Positions 1 through 6,297 of a stretch of 8,523 bases of DNA are shown piece after piece. The stretch is from positions 1 through 8,523 of the forward strand of contig CALGIL010000360.1 of the NCBI GenBank assembly GCA_937914895.1. Reading direction: 5' to 3'. A program made the position numbers and the translations under genes. This stretch comes from an uncultured Angelakisella sp. Lineage in GTDB: Bacteria > Bacillota > Clostridia > Oscillospirales > Ruminococcaceae. Under the pieces are notes generated by a model. It saw only the letters and a program-made list of their open reading frames with translations. It made no database searches and had not been told where the DNA came from. Each line of letters begins with the position of its first letter. Within the stretch, counting starts at the first letter, position 1.

Positions 1-165
1 GGCGCGGCTTCAAAGCTAGTGTATAGTTGCTGGCTATCGCGTACCCTAAAAATCTGCCGGAGGCGCTTTGTGGAGCCCGGCGACCCCATCGGTGAGGCGG
101 GCAGCAGCGGGGCCATCACCGGCGAGGGCTACGGGATTTATCTCCGTGAGGACCAAGCAGCCTGA
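1..165 (+). CDS. C-terminal end of an unidentified protein (partial, cut by window edge)
   Basis: Frame 1 is open from the first base to a TGA at 163-165. The last 30 or so residues (FVEPGDPIGEAGSSG, then a TGEGYGIYLRED stretch) are rich in Gly and Pro and use GC-rich codons like the other genes here. The spacing of VEPGDPIGEAGSSG..TG loosely recalls the end of M23-type peptidase (LytM) domains, where a VxxGxxIGxxGxTGxxTG stretch precedes an HLHF metal motif. The HxH motif is absent, so an active M23 enzyme is not supported. The first 20 codons (bases 1-60) look different, with AT-rich and rarer codons, so the upstream part may not be coding in this frame. It runs towards the leftward gene at 224 and is separated from it by a perfect palindrome. 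The function is unknown. Confidence 0.3.
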   Translation, partial: GAASKLVYSCWLSRTLKICRRRFVEPGDPIGEAGSSGAITGEGYGIYLREDQAA

Positions 166-169
166 TGAA

Positions 170-215
170 CGCAGAACAGCCGCCCGGACCAATTGGTCCG
201 GGCGGCTGTTCTGCG
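170..215. repeat. Perfect 46-bp palindrome between convergent genes; possible bidirectional stem-loop
   Basis: The arm CGCAGAACAGCCGCCCGGACC (170-190) meets its exact reverse complement (195-215) around a central AATT (191-194). There is no mismatch. It begins 4 bases after the stop at 165 and ends 8 bases beyond the leftward stop codon at 224-226. Transcripts from either side would form a very stable hairpin of 21 bp with an AATT loop. Neither strand has a T-run after the stem, so it is not a textbook intrinsic terminator. It may act as a shared transcript end, block convergent transcription or protect 3' ends. It could also be one copy of a dispersed intergenic repeat, which this window alone cannot show. 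Confidence 0.85.
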
Positions 216-223
216 GCAGCGGG

Positions 224-649
224 TTATTCGATGGGCCGGGGCGCGCCAAACACCACATCCTCCACAATGCGGCAGGCATCCTCGATGCAGCCGGGGCAGG
301 ATCGCAGGACGCAGCCGCTTTCCATCCCCTTTAGCTCCTTGCAGATGAGGGAGCCGTTCTTTTCCTCAAAGGCTTGTAAAATCCTTCGGGCCAGGGCGTA
401 GGTGCCCTGCTTGGTGGGTGGGTCGGCGGGGGCGCCGGAGCTGTTTTTCAGCCCCGCCAGCATGACGGCGCCGGACACCGCCCCGCAGACCTGCTCAAAG
501 CCCCCCATGCCGCCGCCAAAGCCCTCGGATACCTTGAACATAGTCTCCCGGTCCATGCCCACCAGGTCACAGTAGGCACAGGCCACCGCCTGGGCGCAGT
601 TGTACTTTTGCTCGTGCAGCTCCCGGGCCGTTTGCGCGCGGTCCTCCAT
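224..649 (-). CDS. C_GCAxxG_C_C family protein (putative redox-active, cysteine-rich)
   Basis: The 141-residue protein matches the C_GCAxxG_C_C family (Pfam PF09719 type), small bacterial proteins thought to bind metal or carry out redox work; no member function is firmly settled to my knowledge. Visible marks are YNCAQAV at 16-22 (Cys18), a glycine-rich GFGGGMGG at 43-50, CGAVSGAVM at 55-63, and a C-terminal cluster with Cys103, Cys113, Cys118, Cys121 and Cys126. There is no signal peptide or membrane segment, so it should be cytoplasmic. I chose the ATG at 647-649 because AAAGGGGAG lies just upstream with a spacer of about 6 bases. An in-frame ATG at 668-670 would add MRKGELF but has only a weak site. 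It follows htpG by 56 bases on the same strand and is probably cotranscribed with it, hence under the same heat-shock control. Confidence 0.85.
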   Translation of the reverse strand: MEDRAQTARELHEQKYNCAQAVACAYCDLVGMDRETMFKVSEGFGGGMGGFEQVCGAVSGAVMLAGLKNSSGAPADPPTKQGTYALARRILQAFEEKNGSLICKELKGMESGCVLRSCPGCIEDACRIVEDVVFGAPRPIE

Positions 650-672
650 AAACAGCTCCCCTTTCCGCATAT

Positions 673-705
673 CCCCGCCATGGGCGGGGCGGGCGCCCGG
701 CGCCC
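673..705 (-). other. Two short GC-rich stem-loops between htpG and the downstream gene
   Basis: CCCCGCC (673-679) and GGCGGGG (683-689) pair around ATG, and GGGCGCC (691-697) and GGCGCCC (699-705) form a second tight dyad directly after the htpG stop codon (706-708). Neither is followed by a T-run on the minus strand, so full termination is not expected. They could slow 3' decay of htpG mRNA or lower expression of the following gene. The first stem overlaps the area upstream of the alternative start at 670, which is a further mild argument for the start at 649. Confidence 0.45.
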
Positions 706-2583
706 CTATACCATCAGCCCGCAGATCCGCTGGGCAAAGTCCGACGGGTCCTCAATGGGCAGCCCCTCCAGCAGCAGGGCCTGGTCGTACAAAAGCTGGC
801 TGTATGTACCCAGCTTTTCCTTGTCGGATTCAAACAGCCGGCACAGGGTTTCAAAGACGGGGTGCCCCGGGTTCAGTTCCAGCACCCGCTGGGCCCTGGG
901 GGCGTTTTCCCCGGGCAGGGCGCCCAGCACCTTTTCCATCTCCAGGCTCAAATCGCCGGCGGCGGTGATGCAGGCTGGGGCGCTTTTCAGCCGGGAGGTA
1001 AGGGTAACCGAGGAAACCTTGCCCCCCAGGCGTTCCTTAATGGCCTCCAGCAGCTCCTTGCGGGCCTCGGTCTCCTCCTTCAGGGTCTCCTTTTCGGAGT
1101 CGGATTCCAGCCCCAGGTCGGGGTCGGACACGGACTTAAAATCCTTCTCCCCATACTGGTGCATCATCTTCAGGGTAAATTCATCCACATCGTCGGTAAG
1201 GTAAAGAATTTCGTACCCCTTGTCCTTGACAAGCTCGGTCTGGGGCAGGTGGTCGATGGCCTGGACGCTGCCGCCGCAGGCGTAATAGATGGCCGTCTGG
1301 CCCTCCTTCATCCGGTCCAGGTACTCCGCCAGGGTCACAAGGCCCCCCTGGGTGGAGGAATGAAACAGCAGGAGGTCCGCAAGGCTGTCCTTCAGCTGGC
1401 CAAAGCTGCTGTATACGCCGTATTTCAGCTGCAGCCCAAAGGCTTTCCAAAAGGCTTCGTACTTCTCCCGGTCCTCCTTCAGCAGCTTTTGCAGGTCGCC
1501 GCGGATGCGGCGCTCCAGGCTGCGGGAGATCAGCTGCAGCTGGCGGTCGTGCTGGAGCATTTCCCGGGAGATATTCAGGGACAGGTCCTCGGAGTCCACC
1601 AGGCCCCGGACAAAGCTGAAGTGGTCGGGCAGCAGGTCGGCGCACTTGTCCATAATCAGCACGCCGCTGCCGTACAGCTGCAGGCCCTTTTCAAAATCCT
1701 TGCTGTAATAATTGTAGGGCACCGCCGCGGGGATGAACAGCAGGGCGTTGTAGGTGGCGCTGCCCTCGGTCCGGGAGTGGATCATGAGGAGGGGGTCCTG
1801 AAAGTCGCGGAACTTTTCCTTGTAAAAGCTGTTGTACTCCTCGTCGGTCACCTCGCTTTTGGCCTTGCGCCAAATGGGCACCATGGTGTTCAGGGTCACC
1901 AGCTCCGACACGGTTTCGTACTCGTCGGAATCCTCTTTTTTGTGGCTGTGCTCCATCATCATCCGGATGGGGTAACGGATGTAGTCGGAGTAGCGCCGCA
2001 CCAGCCCCTCCACGGTGGTCTTTTCCAAAAACTCGCTGTAATGCTCCTCCTCGGTGTCCTCCTTGATGGTCAGGGTGATGCGGGTGCCCACATCCTCCCT
2101 GCCGCAGGGGGAGACGGAGTAGCCGTCGCTGCCCCTGGAGGTCCACTGCCAGGCGTCATCGGCGCCGGCGGCCCGGCTTTCCACCGTCACCTGGTCGGCC
2201 ACCATAAAGGCGGAGTAAAAGCCCACGCCAAACTGGCCGATGATGTCCACGTCCTCGGCCTCGGCGTTTTTCTCCTTAAAATCCAGGGACCCGCTTTTGG
2301 CAATGGTGCCCAGGTCTTTTTCCAGCTCCTCCCGGGTCATGCCCACGCCGTTGTCGGTAATGACAAACAGGCGCTTTTCCCGGTCGATGTCCAGGCGGAT
2401 CTCCAGCTCCTCCCGGGTCAGCCCGGTGCCCCCCTGGCTCAGGCTTTGAAAGTACCGCTTGTCCAGCGCGTCGCTGGCGTTGGAAATCAGCTCCCGAAGA
2501 AAAATCTCCCGGTGGGTGTAGATGGAATGGATCATGAGATCCAGCAGGCGTTTGGATTCCGCCTTAAACTGCCGCAGTGCCAC
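706..2583 (-). CDS. htpG: Molecular chaperone HtpG (bacterial Hsp90)
   Basis: HtpG is the ATP-driven cytosolic Hsp90 dimer that remodels and protects client proteins during stress. The N-terminal GHKL ATPase domain is plain: QFKAESKRLLDLMI, RELISNASDALDK (catalytic Glu31, Mg-binding Asn35), DNGVGM (Asp77), GTIAKSGS and IGQFGVGFYSAF. It is followed by the middle domain (NISREMLQHDRQL region) and the C-terminal dimerisation domain. The length of 625 residues agrees with the family's usual 620-640. The start is the GTG at 2581-2583: AGAGGGAG lies about 8 bases upstream, and the resulting N-terminus (MALRQFKAESKR) fits the family. A longer version from GTG 2616 would begin inside the CIRCE operator and is less likely. 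A TTGATT-N17-TATACT promoter and the CIRCE site precede the gene; the C_GCAxxG protein gene follows it. No truncation or missing motif was seen. Confidence 0.97.
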   Translation of the reverse strand: MALRQFKAESKRLLDLMIHSIYTHREIFLRELISNASDALDKRYFQSLSQGGTGLTREELEIRLDIDREKRLFVITDNGVGMTREELEKDLGTIAKSGSLDFKEKNAEAEDVDIIGQFGVGFYSAFMVADQVTVESRAAGADDAWQWTSRGSDGYSVSPCGREDVGTRITLTIKEDTEEEHYSEFLEKTTVEGLVRRYSDYIRYPIRMMMEHSHKKEDSDEYETVSELVTLNTMVPIWRKAKSEVTDEEYNSFYKEKFRDFQDPLLMIHSRTEGSATYNALLFIPAAVPYNYYSKDFEKGLQLYGSGVLIMDKCADLLPDHFSFVRGLVDSEDLSLNISREMLQHDRQLQLISRSLERRIRGDLQKLLKEDREKYEAFWKAFGLQLKYGVYSSFGQLKDSLADLLLFHSSTQGGLVTLAEYLDRMKEGQTAIYYACGGSVQAIDHLPQTELVKDKGYEILYLTDDVDEFTLKMMHQYGEKDFKSVSDPDLGLESDSEKETLKEETEARKELLEAIKERLGGKVSSVTLTSRLKSAPACITAAGDLSLEMEKVLGALPGENAPRAQRVLELNPGHPVFETLCRLFESDKEKLGTYSQLLYDQALLLEGLPIEDPSDFAQRICGLMV

Positions 2584-2609
2584 AGAACCAGCTCCCTCTG
2601 ACGTGATGT

Positions 2610-2636
2610 TTGGCACTCTGCATAGAAGAGTGCCAA
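2610..2636 (-). promoter_or_regulatory. CIRCE operator (HrcA binding site) of htpG
   Basis: TTGGCACTC (2610-2618), nine bases, then GAGTGCCAA (2628-2636) form a perfect 9-bp inverted repeat with the exact N9 spacer of CIRCE. The consensus is TTAGCACTC-N9-GAGTGCTAA. The only change is A to G at position 3, matched by T to C in the other arm, so the symmetry is kept. It lies about 13 bases downstream of the htpG -10 box, so at or just after the expected transcription start. This is the normal position for repression by HrcA, the repressor that usually controls groESL and dnaK operons. Confidence 0.93.
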
Positions 2637-2648
2637 CGTATTGGATTC

Positions 2649-2677
2649 AGTATAGCCCACTTGGGGGGCAAAATCAA
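2649..2677 (-). promoter_or_regulatory. htpG promoter (sigma-A type)
   Basis: On the minus strand, TTGATT (2677-2672) and TATACT (2654-2649) are separated by exactly 17 bases. Each hexamer matches the vegetative consensus at four or more positions. The predicted start, near 2642, puts the CIRCE operator directly downstream. Confidence 0.85.
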
Positions 2678-2737
2678 GGGGGGTCATAAAAAGTTTACAG
2701 AATCGTCTGCATCCCGCCATGGGACGGGGGCAAAACT

Positions 2738-2761
2738 GCAGGGGGTGGGTATTCCCCCTGC
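2738..2761. repeat. 8-bp inverted repeat in the divergent control region
   Basis: GCAGGGGG (2738-2745) and CCCCCTGC (2754-2761) pair around an 8-base loop. It lies between the two divergent promoters (htpG -35 at 2677, rightward -35 at 2790). No transcript is expected to cross it, so an operator or a chance G-rich dyad is likelier than a terminator. The sequence CAAAA occurs beside both arms. Confidence 0.4.
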
Positions 2762-2789
2762 AAAAACTTGGGTCCCACGGGTTTTTGCA
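2759..2789. promoter_or_regulatory. Dyad abutting the -35 box of the rpiR-type gene; candidate operator
   Basis: TGCAAAAAC (2759-2767) and GTTTTTGCA (2781-2789) are a perfect 9-bp inverted repeat with a 13-base spacer that itself contains TGGGTCCCA. The right arm ends at the base before the -35 hexamer. Regulators of the RpiR/MurR family bind as dimers to dyads near their own or adjacent promoters, so this is a reasonable binding site for the product of the next gene. That link is inference. Confidence 0.45.
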
Positions 2790-2818
2790 TTGCCTTGCAG
2801 CGGAAAATTCGGTATAAT
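2790..2818 (+). promoter_or_regulatory. Promoter of the five-gene rightward operon
   Basis: TTGCCT (2790-2795) and a perfect TATAAT (2813-2818) are spaced by 17 bases. The expected start is near 2825, giving a leader of only about 25 bases before the ATG at 2851. No riboswitch or leader hairpin fits in that space. The rest of the 2584-2850 interval is taken up by the htpG promoter, the CIRCE site and the two dyads listed separately. Confidence 0.8.
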
Positions 2819-2850
2819 AAGCGTAGCGAAGCACCCTGCGGGGCGATCAT

Positions 2851-3750
2851 ATGGAAAAAGGACGGACGAAGGATATGGCAAAAGATTTGCTGACCACCAT
2901 CGAGGATGGCATGCCCGGGTTTTCCAAGGGACAAAGACGCATTGGCAGATACATCGCCGAGCACTACGACAAGGCCGCGTTTATGACCGCGGCCAAGCTG
3001 GGCAAGACGGTGGGGGTCAGCGAATCCACCGTGGTCCGCTTCGCCACCGAGGTGGGGTTCGAGGGCTATCCCCAGCTGCAGAAGAACCTGCAGGAGATCA
3101 TCCGCAACCGCCTGACCACCGTCCAGCGGATGGAGATTGTCAGCGAGCACATGGGGTCCGCCGACGTGCTGACCCGGGTGCTGTCCCAGGACTGCGAAAA
3201 AATCCGCCACACCCTGGACGAGGTGGACCGGGACCAGTTTGACCGGGCGGTGGACGCCATCATCGGCGCCGGGGACCTCTACATCCTGGGCATCCGTTCC
3301 TCCAGTGTGCTGTCCACCTTTATGGCCTTTTACTTCAACCAGATTTTCCCCCATGTCCGCTGTGTCAACACCAACAGCACCAGCGAGACCTTTGAGCAGA
3401 TGATGCGCGTGGGCAAGGGCGACGTCTTTATCGCCTTCAGCTTTCCCCGGTACTCCCAGCGGACCCTGAAGGCCGCCCGGTACGCGGGGAGCCAGGGGGC
3501 CACGGTGATTGCCATTACCGACAGCCACAGCGCCCCCCTGGCCGAGGCCGCGGACATTGTGCTGCTGGCCCGCAGCGAGATGGCCTCCTTTGTGGATTCC
3601 CTGGTGGCACCCCTGTCCCTGGTCAACGCCATTATTGTGGCGGTGGGCATGAAGAAAAAGGACGAGGTGGCCAATACCTACAATATGCTGGAGGGCATCT
3701 GGGAGGAATACAACGTGTACGAAAAAACCCAGGAGAAGCCCAAATCATGA
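2851..3750 (+). CDS. RpiR/MurR family transcriptional regulator (HTH plus SIS domain)
   Basis: The 299-residue protein has the two-domain plan of the RpiR family. The N-terminal helix-turn-helix includes MPGFSKGQRRIGRYI (21-35) and TAAKLGKTVGVSEST (46-60), followed by VVRFATEVGFEGYPQLQ. The C-terminal SIS domain (about 128-265) includes YILGIRSSS (144-152) and SFPRYSQRTLKAAR (197-210), which are phosphosugar-binding loops in this fold. Family members respond to sugar phosphates such as MurNAc-6-P, ribose-5-P or glucosamine-6-P; the ligand here cannot be told. It is cytoplasmic and DNA-binding. It is first in the operon, and its stop overlaps the next start (ATGA, 3747-3750). The start is uncertain: ATG 2851 has a weak GGGG 7 bases upstream, while ATG 2875 (MAKDLLTTIEDG) gives a family-like N-terminus but has purine-rich sequence at poor spacing. 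No sugar-metabolism gene is adjacent, which is unusual for the family. Confidence 0.92.
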   Translation: MEKGRTKDMAKDLLTTIEDGMPGFSKGQRRIGRYIAEHYDKAAFMTAAKLGKTVGVSESTVVRFATEVGFEGYPQLQKNLQEIIRNRLTTVQRMEIVSEHMGSADVLTRVLSQDCEKIRHTLDEVDRDQFDRAVDAIIGAGDLYILGIRSSSVLSTFMAFYFNQIFPHVRCVNTNSTSETFEQMMRVGKGDVFIAFSFPRYSQRTLKAARYAGSQGATVIAITDSHSAPLAEAADIVLLARSEMASFVDSLVAPLSLVNAIIVAVGMKKKDEVANTYNMLEGIWEEYNVYEKTQEKPKS

Positions 3751-5018
3751 GCGACCCCCGGCAGGTGCTGGTGGTGGGGGGCGGCGCGGCGGGGCTGCTG
3801 TGCGCCGGCTTTGCCGCCCGGGCGGGCTGCGCCGTCACCGTGGCGGAGGCCAAGGCCCGCCCCGCCCGCAAGATCCTGGTCACCGGCAAGGGGCGGTGCA
3901 ACCTGACCAACAACTGCACCCCCGAGGAATTTCTGCGCGAGGTGCACGGGGGGGCCAAGTTTTTGTCCGGTGCCATCCGGGGGTGGACGCCCCAGGACAC
4001 CATGGCGCTGTTTGAGGACCTGGGGGTGCCCCTGAAGACCGAGCGGGGCCGCCGGGTGTTTCCGGTGTCGGACCGGGCCATGGATGTGGCCGACGCCCTG
4101 ACGCGGTTTTGCCGGGAATCCGGCGTCCGCATCCGCCAGGGCAGGGCCCGGGCCCTGGTGATGGACGGGGACCGGGTGACCGGCGTCCGCTGCCAGGACG
4201 GGTCCGTCCTTTCCGGGGCGGCGGTGGTGCTGGCCACCGGCGGCATGAGCTATCCCGCCACCGGCTCCGACGGGTCCGGGTACGGCCTGGCCCGCCAGGC
4301 GGGGCACCGCATTACCCCTTTGCGCCCCAGCCTTGTCCGGGTGGACTGCCGCGACCCCTTCTGCGCCGACCTGTCGGGGCTGTCCTTAAAAAACGTCGCC
4401 CTGTCCCTTTGGCGGCAGGGGGGCAAAAAACCCCTGTACAAGGAGCTGGGGGAGATGCTGTTTACCCACACCGGGGTATCCGGCCCCCTGGTGCTGTCGG
4501 CCAGCGCCTACATGGACGGCGCCGCCGGGGACTATGCCATGGCCGTGGACCTCAAGCCCGGCCTGACGCCGGAGCAGCTGGACGCTCGGCTGCTGCGGGA
4601 TTTGGACGACAACAAAAACCGGGACCTGGGCAACACCCTGCGCCTTTTGCTGCCCCGGGCCATGGTGCCGGTGGTGCTGGCGCTGTGCGCCATTCCCCCC
4701 GATACCAAGGGGCACCAGCTGACCAGGGCCCAGCGCCTCCGGCTGGCGGAGACGGTCAAGGGCTTTCCGCTGCATCCCCTCAGTCTGGGGCCCATGGAGG
4801 AGGCGGTGGTCACCGCCGGGGGCGTCGCCCTGGAGGAGGTGGACCCCAAAACCATGGCCTCCAGGCTGGTGGGGGGCCTCTACTTCGCCGGGGAAATGCT
4901 GGACCTTGACGGCTATACCGGCGGCTACAATTTACAAATCGCCTTCTGCACCGGCCGGGCGGCGGCCCGGGGCGCGGCGGCGCAAATCCTTTTACAGGAG
5001 GAACCCAAGAACCCATGA
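3747..5018 (+). CDS. BaiN/HI0933 family NAD(P)/FAD-dependent oxidoreductase
   Basis: This is a 423-residue flavoprotein of the HI0933 (YhiN/BaiN) type. The FAD-binding Rossmann motif VLVVGGGAAGLLCAG is at 7-21, the family signature RKILVTGKGRCNLTNN at 41-56, a second glycine-rich strand VLATGGMSYPATGSDGSGYG at 161-180, and the C-terminal FAD motif GEMLDLDGYTGGYNLQIAF at 382-400. The length and motif order are usual for the family. BaiN from a bile-acid-converting Clostridium has been linked to reduction of bile-acid intermediates, but most family members have no proven substrate and this gene is not in a bai cluster, so bile-acid work should not be assumed. AGGAGA lies 10 bases before the ATG. 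It overlaps the regulator upstream by 4 bases and cmk downstream by 4 bases. Confidence 0.92.
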   Translation: MSDPRQVLVVGGGAAGLLCAGFAARAGCAVTVAEAKARPARKILVTGKGRCNLTNNCTPEEFLREVHGGAKFLSGAIRGWTPQDTMALFEDLGVPLKTERGRRVFPVSDRAMDVADALTRFCRESGVRIRQGRARALVMDGDRVTGVRCQDGSVLSGAAVVLATGGMSYPATGSDGSGYGLARQAGHRITPLRPSLVRVDCRDPFCADLSGLSLKNVALSLWRQGGKKPLYKELGEMLFTHTGVSGPLVLSASAYMDGAAGDYAMAVDLKPGLTPEQLDARLLRDLDDNKNRDLGNTLRLLLPRAMVPVVLALCAIPPDTKGHQLTRAQRLRLAETVKGFPLHPLSLGPMEEAVVTAGGVALEEVDPKTMASRLVGGLYFAGEMLDLDGYTGGYNLQIAFCTGRAAARGAAAQILLQEEPKNP

Positions 5019-5683
5019 TTGCAATTGCACTGGACGGCCCCGCCGGGGCGGGGAAGAGCACCGTCTGCCAGGCGGTGGCCAAACAGCTGGGCATTATCCA
5101 TGTGGATACGGGGGCCCTTTACCGGGCCGTGGGGGTGTACGCCCTGCGCCGGGGGGTGGATACCGCCGACTGGCCGGGGGTGATTGCCCTGCTGCCGGAC
5201 ATCCACGTCAGCCTGCGCTTTACCGGGGAGGGCCAGCGGATCTATCTGGACGGCGAGGACGTCTCCCAGGCCATCCGCCAGCCGGAGGCCTCTATGGCGG
5301 CGTCCAACGTGTCCGCCATCCCCCAGGTGCGGGACTTTCTGCTGGACCTCCAGCGGGACCTGGCCCGGCGGGGCAGCGTCATCATGGACGGCCGGGACAT
5401 CGGCACCGTGGTGCTGCCCGACGCCGACGTCAAAATTTTTCTCACCGCCTCCCCCCAGGTGCGGGCCGCACGCCGGTATAACGAGCTGAAGGAAAAGGGC
5501 CACGACGTGGAGTATGAGGCCATTTTGGCCGAGGTGCGGGAGCGGGACTACAACGACTCCCACCGGGCGGCGGCCCCCCTTCGCAAAGCCCCGGACGCCT
5601 GGGTCTGCGACACCACCGACATGGATCTTGCCGAATCGGTGCGTCTGATTATCGAACACATAAAGGAGCGCATGGGCTCATGA
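5015..5683 (+). CDS. cmk: Cytidylate kinase
   Basis: Cmk phosphorylates CMP and dCMP to the diphosphates with ATP, supplying CTP for RNA, dCTP for DNA and CDP-lipid synthesis. The P-loop GPAGAGKST is at 8-16, followed by HVDTGALYRAVG (29-40), the CMP-binding region with ASNVSAIPQVR (97-107), and MDGRDIGTVVLPDADVKIFLTAS (124-146), and then the lid (AARRYNELKEKG) and RERDYNDSHR (176-184). The length of 222 residues is typical of bacterial Cmk. The ATG overlaps the previous stop (ATGA). A strong AGGAGG sits 13 bases upstream, a rather long spacer, which fits a start helped by coupling to the upstream gene. The cmk, plsC, ispH-S1 order that follows recurs in Clostridia, to my knowledge. Confidence 0.97.
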   Translation: MIAIALDGPAGAGKSTVCQAVAKQLGIIHVDTGALYRAVGVYALRRGVDTADWPGVIALLPDIHVSLRFTGEGQRIYLDGEDVSQAIRQPEASMAASNVSAIPQVRDFLLDLQRDLARRGSVIMDGRDIGTVVLPDADVKIFLTASPQVRAARRYNELKEKGHDVEYEAILAEVRERDYNDSHRAAAPLRKAPDAWVCDTTDMDLAESVRLIIEHIKERMGS

Positions 5684-6297
5684 CACCGTTTTATTGCTTT
5701 GCCTACTGGGTGACCAGGGTTATCTTCGGCATGGTGTATCACATCACCTATATCGGCCGCGAAAAGGTCCCCGCCGCAGGGGGCTACCTCATTGTGGCCA
5801 ACCACGGGTACTTTAAGGACCCGGTCATCCTGGCCCACGGGCTGCGCCGTCAGGTGTACTTTATGGCCAAGCAGGAGTTTTTTCAAAACTTCTTCCTCCG
5901 CCACCTGTTCTCCTGGCTGGGGGTGTTTCCCGTAAACCGGGGCGCCGGGGATATGGGCGCCATCCATAAGGGGGTGGAGCTGATCCGGGAGGGCAGGTTG
6001 GTGGCCCTCTTCCCCGAGGGCGGCCGCAACCGCTCCGGCGGTCCCATGAAGGCAAAGTCCGGGGCGGCCCTTATCGCCCGGCAGACCAAGGCGGACATCA
6101 TCCCCTGCGGCATCTCCTTCGGCGGCGGCAAAGGCTTTCGGGCCAGGCTGACCGTGCGCTTCGGCGACCCCATCCCCTATGGGGCGCTGGGGTTTGAGGA
6201 CGAGGAAAACCCGGCCTCCCTGCGCCGGGTCAGCAAGCTTATCGCCGGGGAGGTCAACCGGCTGCGGGAGGACCTGCATGAAGATTCAGACGGCTGA
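5680..6297 (+). CDS. plsC: 1-acyl-sn-glycerol-3-phosphate acyltransferase (PlsC type)
   Basis: PlsC acylates lysophosphatidic acid at position 2 to make phosphatidic acid, the precursor of membrane phospholipids; it acts at the inner face of the membrane. The 205-residue protein carries the acyltransferase motif I as NHGYFKD (41-47, His42 and Asp47 in HX4D), a VNRGAGD stretch at 85-91 (motif II region), the glycerol-phosphate site FPEGGRNRSG (111-120) and IIPCGI (140-145, motif IV). The N-terminal 20 residues are hydrophobic and aromatic and may help membrane docking. The motif I residues after His (GYFK) depart from the more usual serine-containing form. The ATG overlaps the cmk stop by 4 bases, with AAAGGAG 11 bases upstream. 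The 3' end overlaps ispH by 20 bases. Confidence 0.93.
   Translation: MTPFYCFAYWVTRVIFGMVYHITYIGREKVPAAGGYLIVANHGYFKDPVILAHGLRRQVYFMAKQEFFQNFFLRHLFSWLGVFPVNRGAGDMGAIHKGVELIREGRLVALFPEGGRNRSGGPMKAKSGAALIARQTKADIIPCGISFGGGKGFRARLTVRFGDPIPYGALGFEDEENPASLRRVSKLIAGEVNRLREDLHEDSDG

Noticed and set aside
46..279. 77-codon minus-strand frame across the palindrome
   Set aside because: It crosses the palindrome and the end of the C_GCAxxG gene in another frame, and has no recognisable domain or convincing ribosome binding site.
862..2601. 579-codon open frame on the plus strand opposite htpG
   Set aside because: It is a shadow: htpG is certain on the other strand, and the frame is repetitive in Gly, Leu, Val and Gln without family motifs, as GC-biased third positions produce.
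2738..2761. 8-bp dyad as an intrinsic terminator
   Set aside because: It lies between divergent promoters where no transcript should end, and has only a short T-run on one side.
4109..4909. 266-codon alternative frame inside the flavoprotein gene
   Set aside because: Arg, Gly and Pro-rich shadow of a gene with clear FAD motifs in another frame.
3747..5018. Reading the BaiN-type gene as evidence of bile-acid metabolism
   Set aside because: The family is broad and common in Firmicutes, and no other bai gene is present in the window.
6179..6277. N-terminal extension of the IspH fusion
   Set aside because: It overlaps the end of plsC out of frame and resembles no IspH; the ATG at 6278 has a strong ribosome binding site and starts at the family N-terminus.
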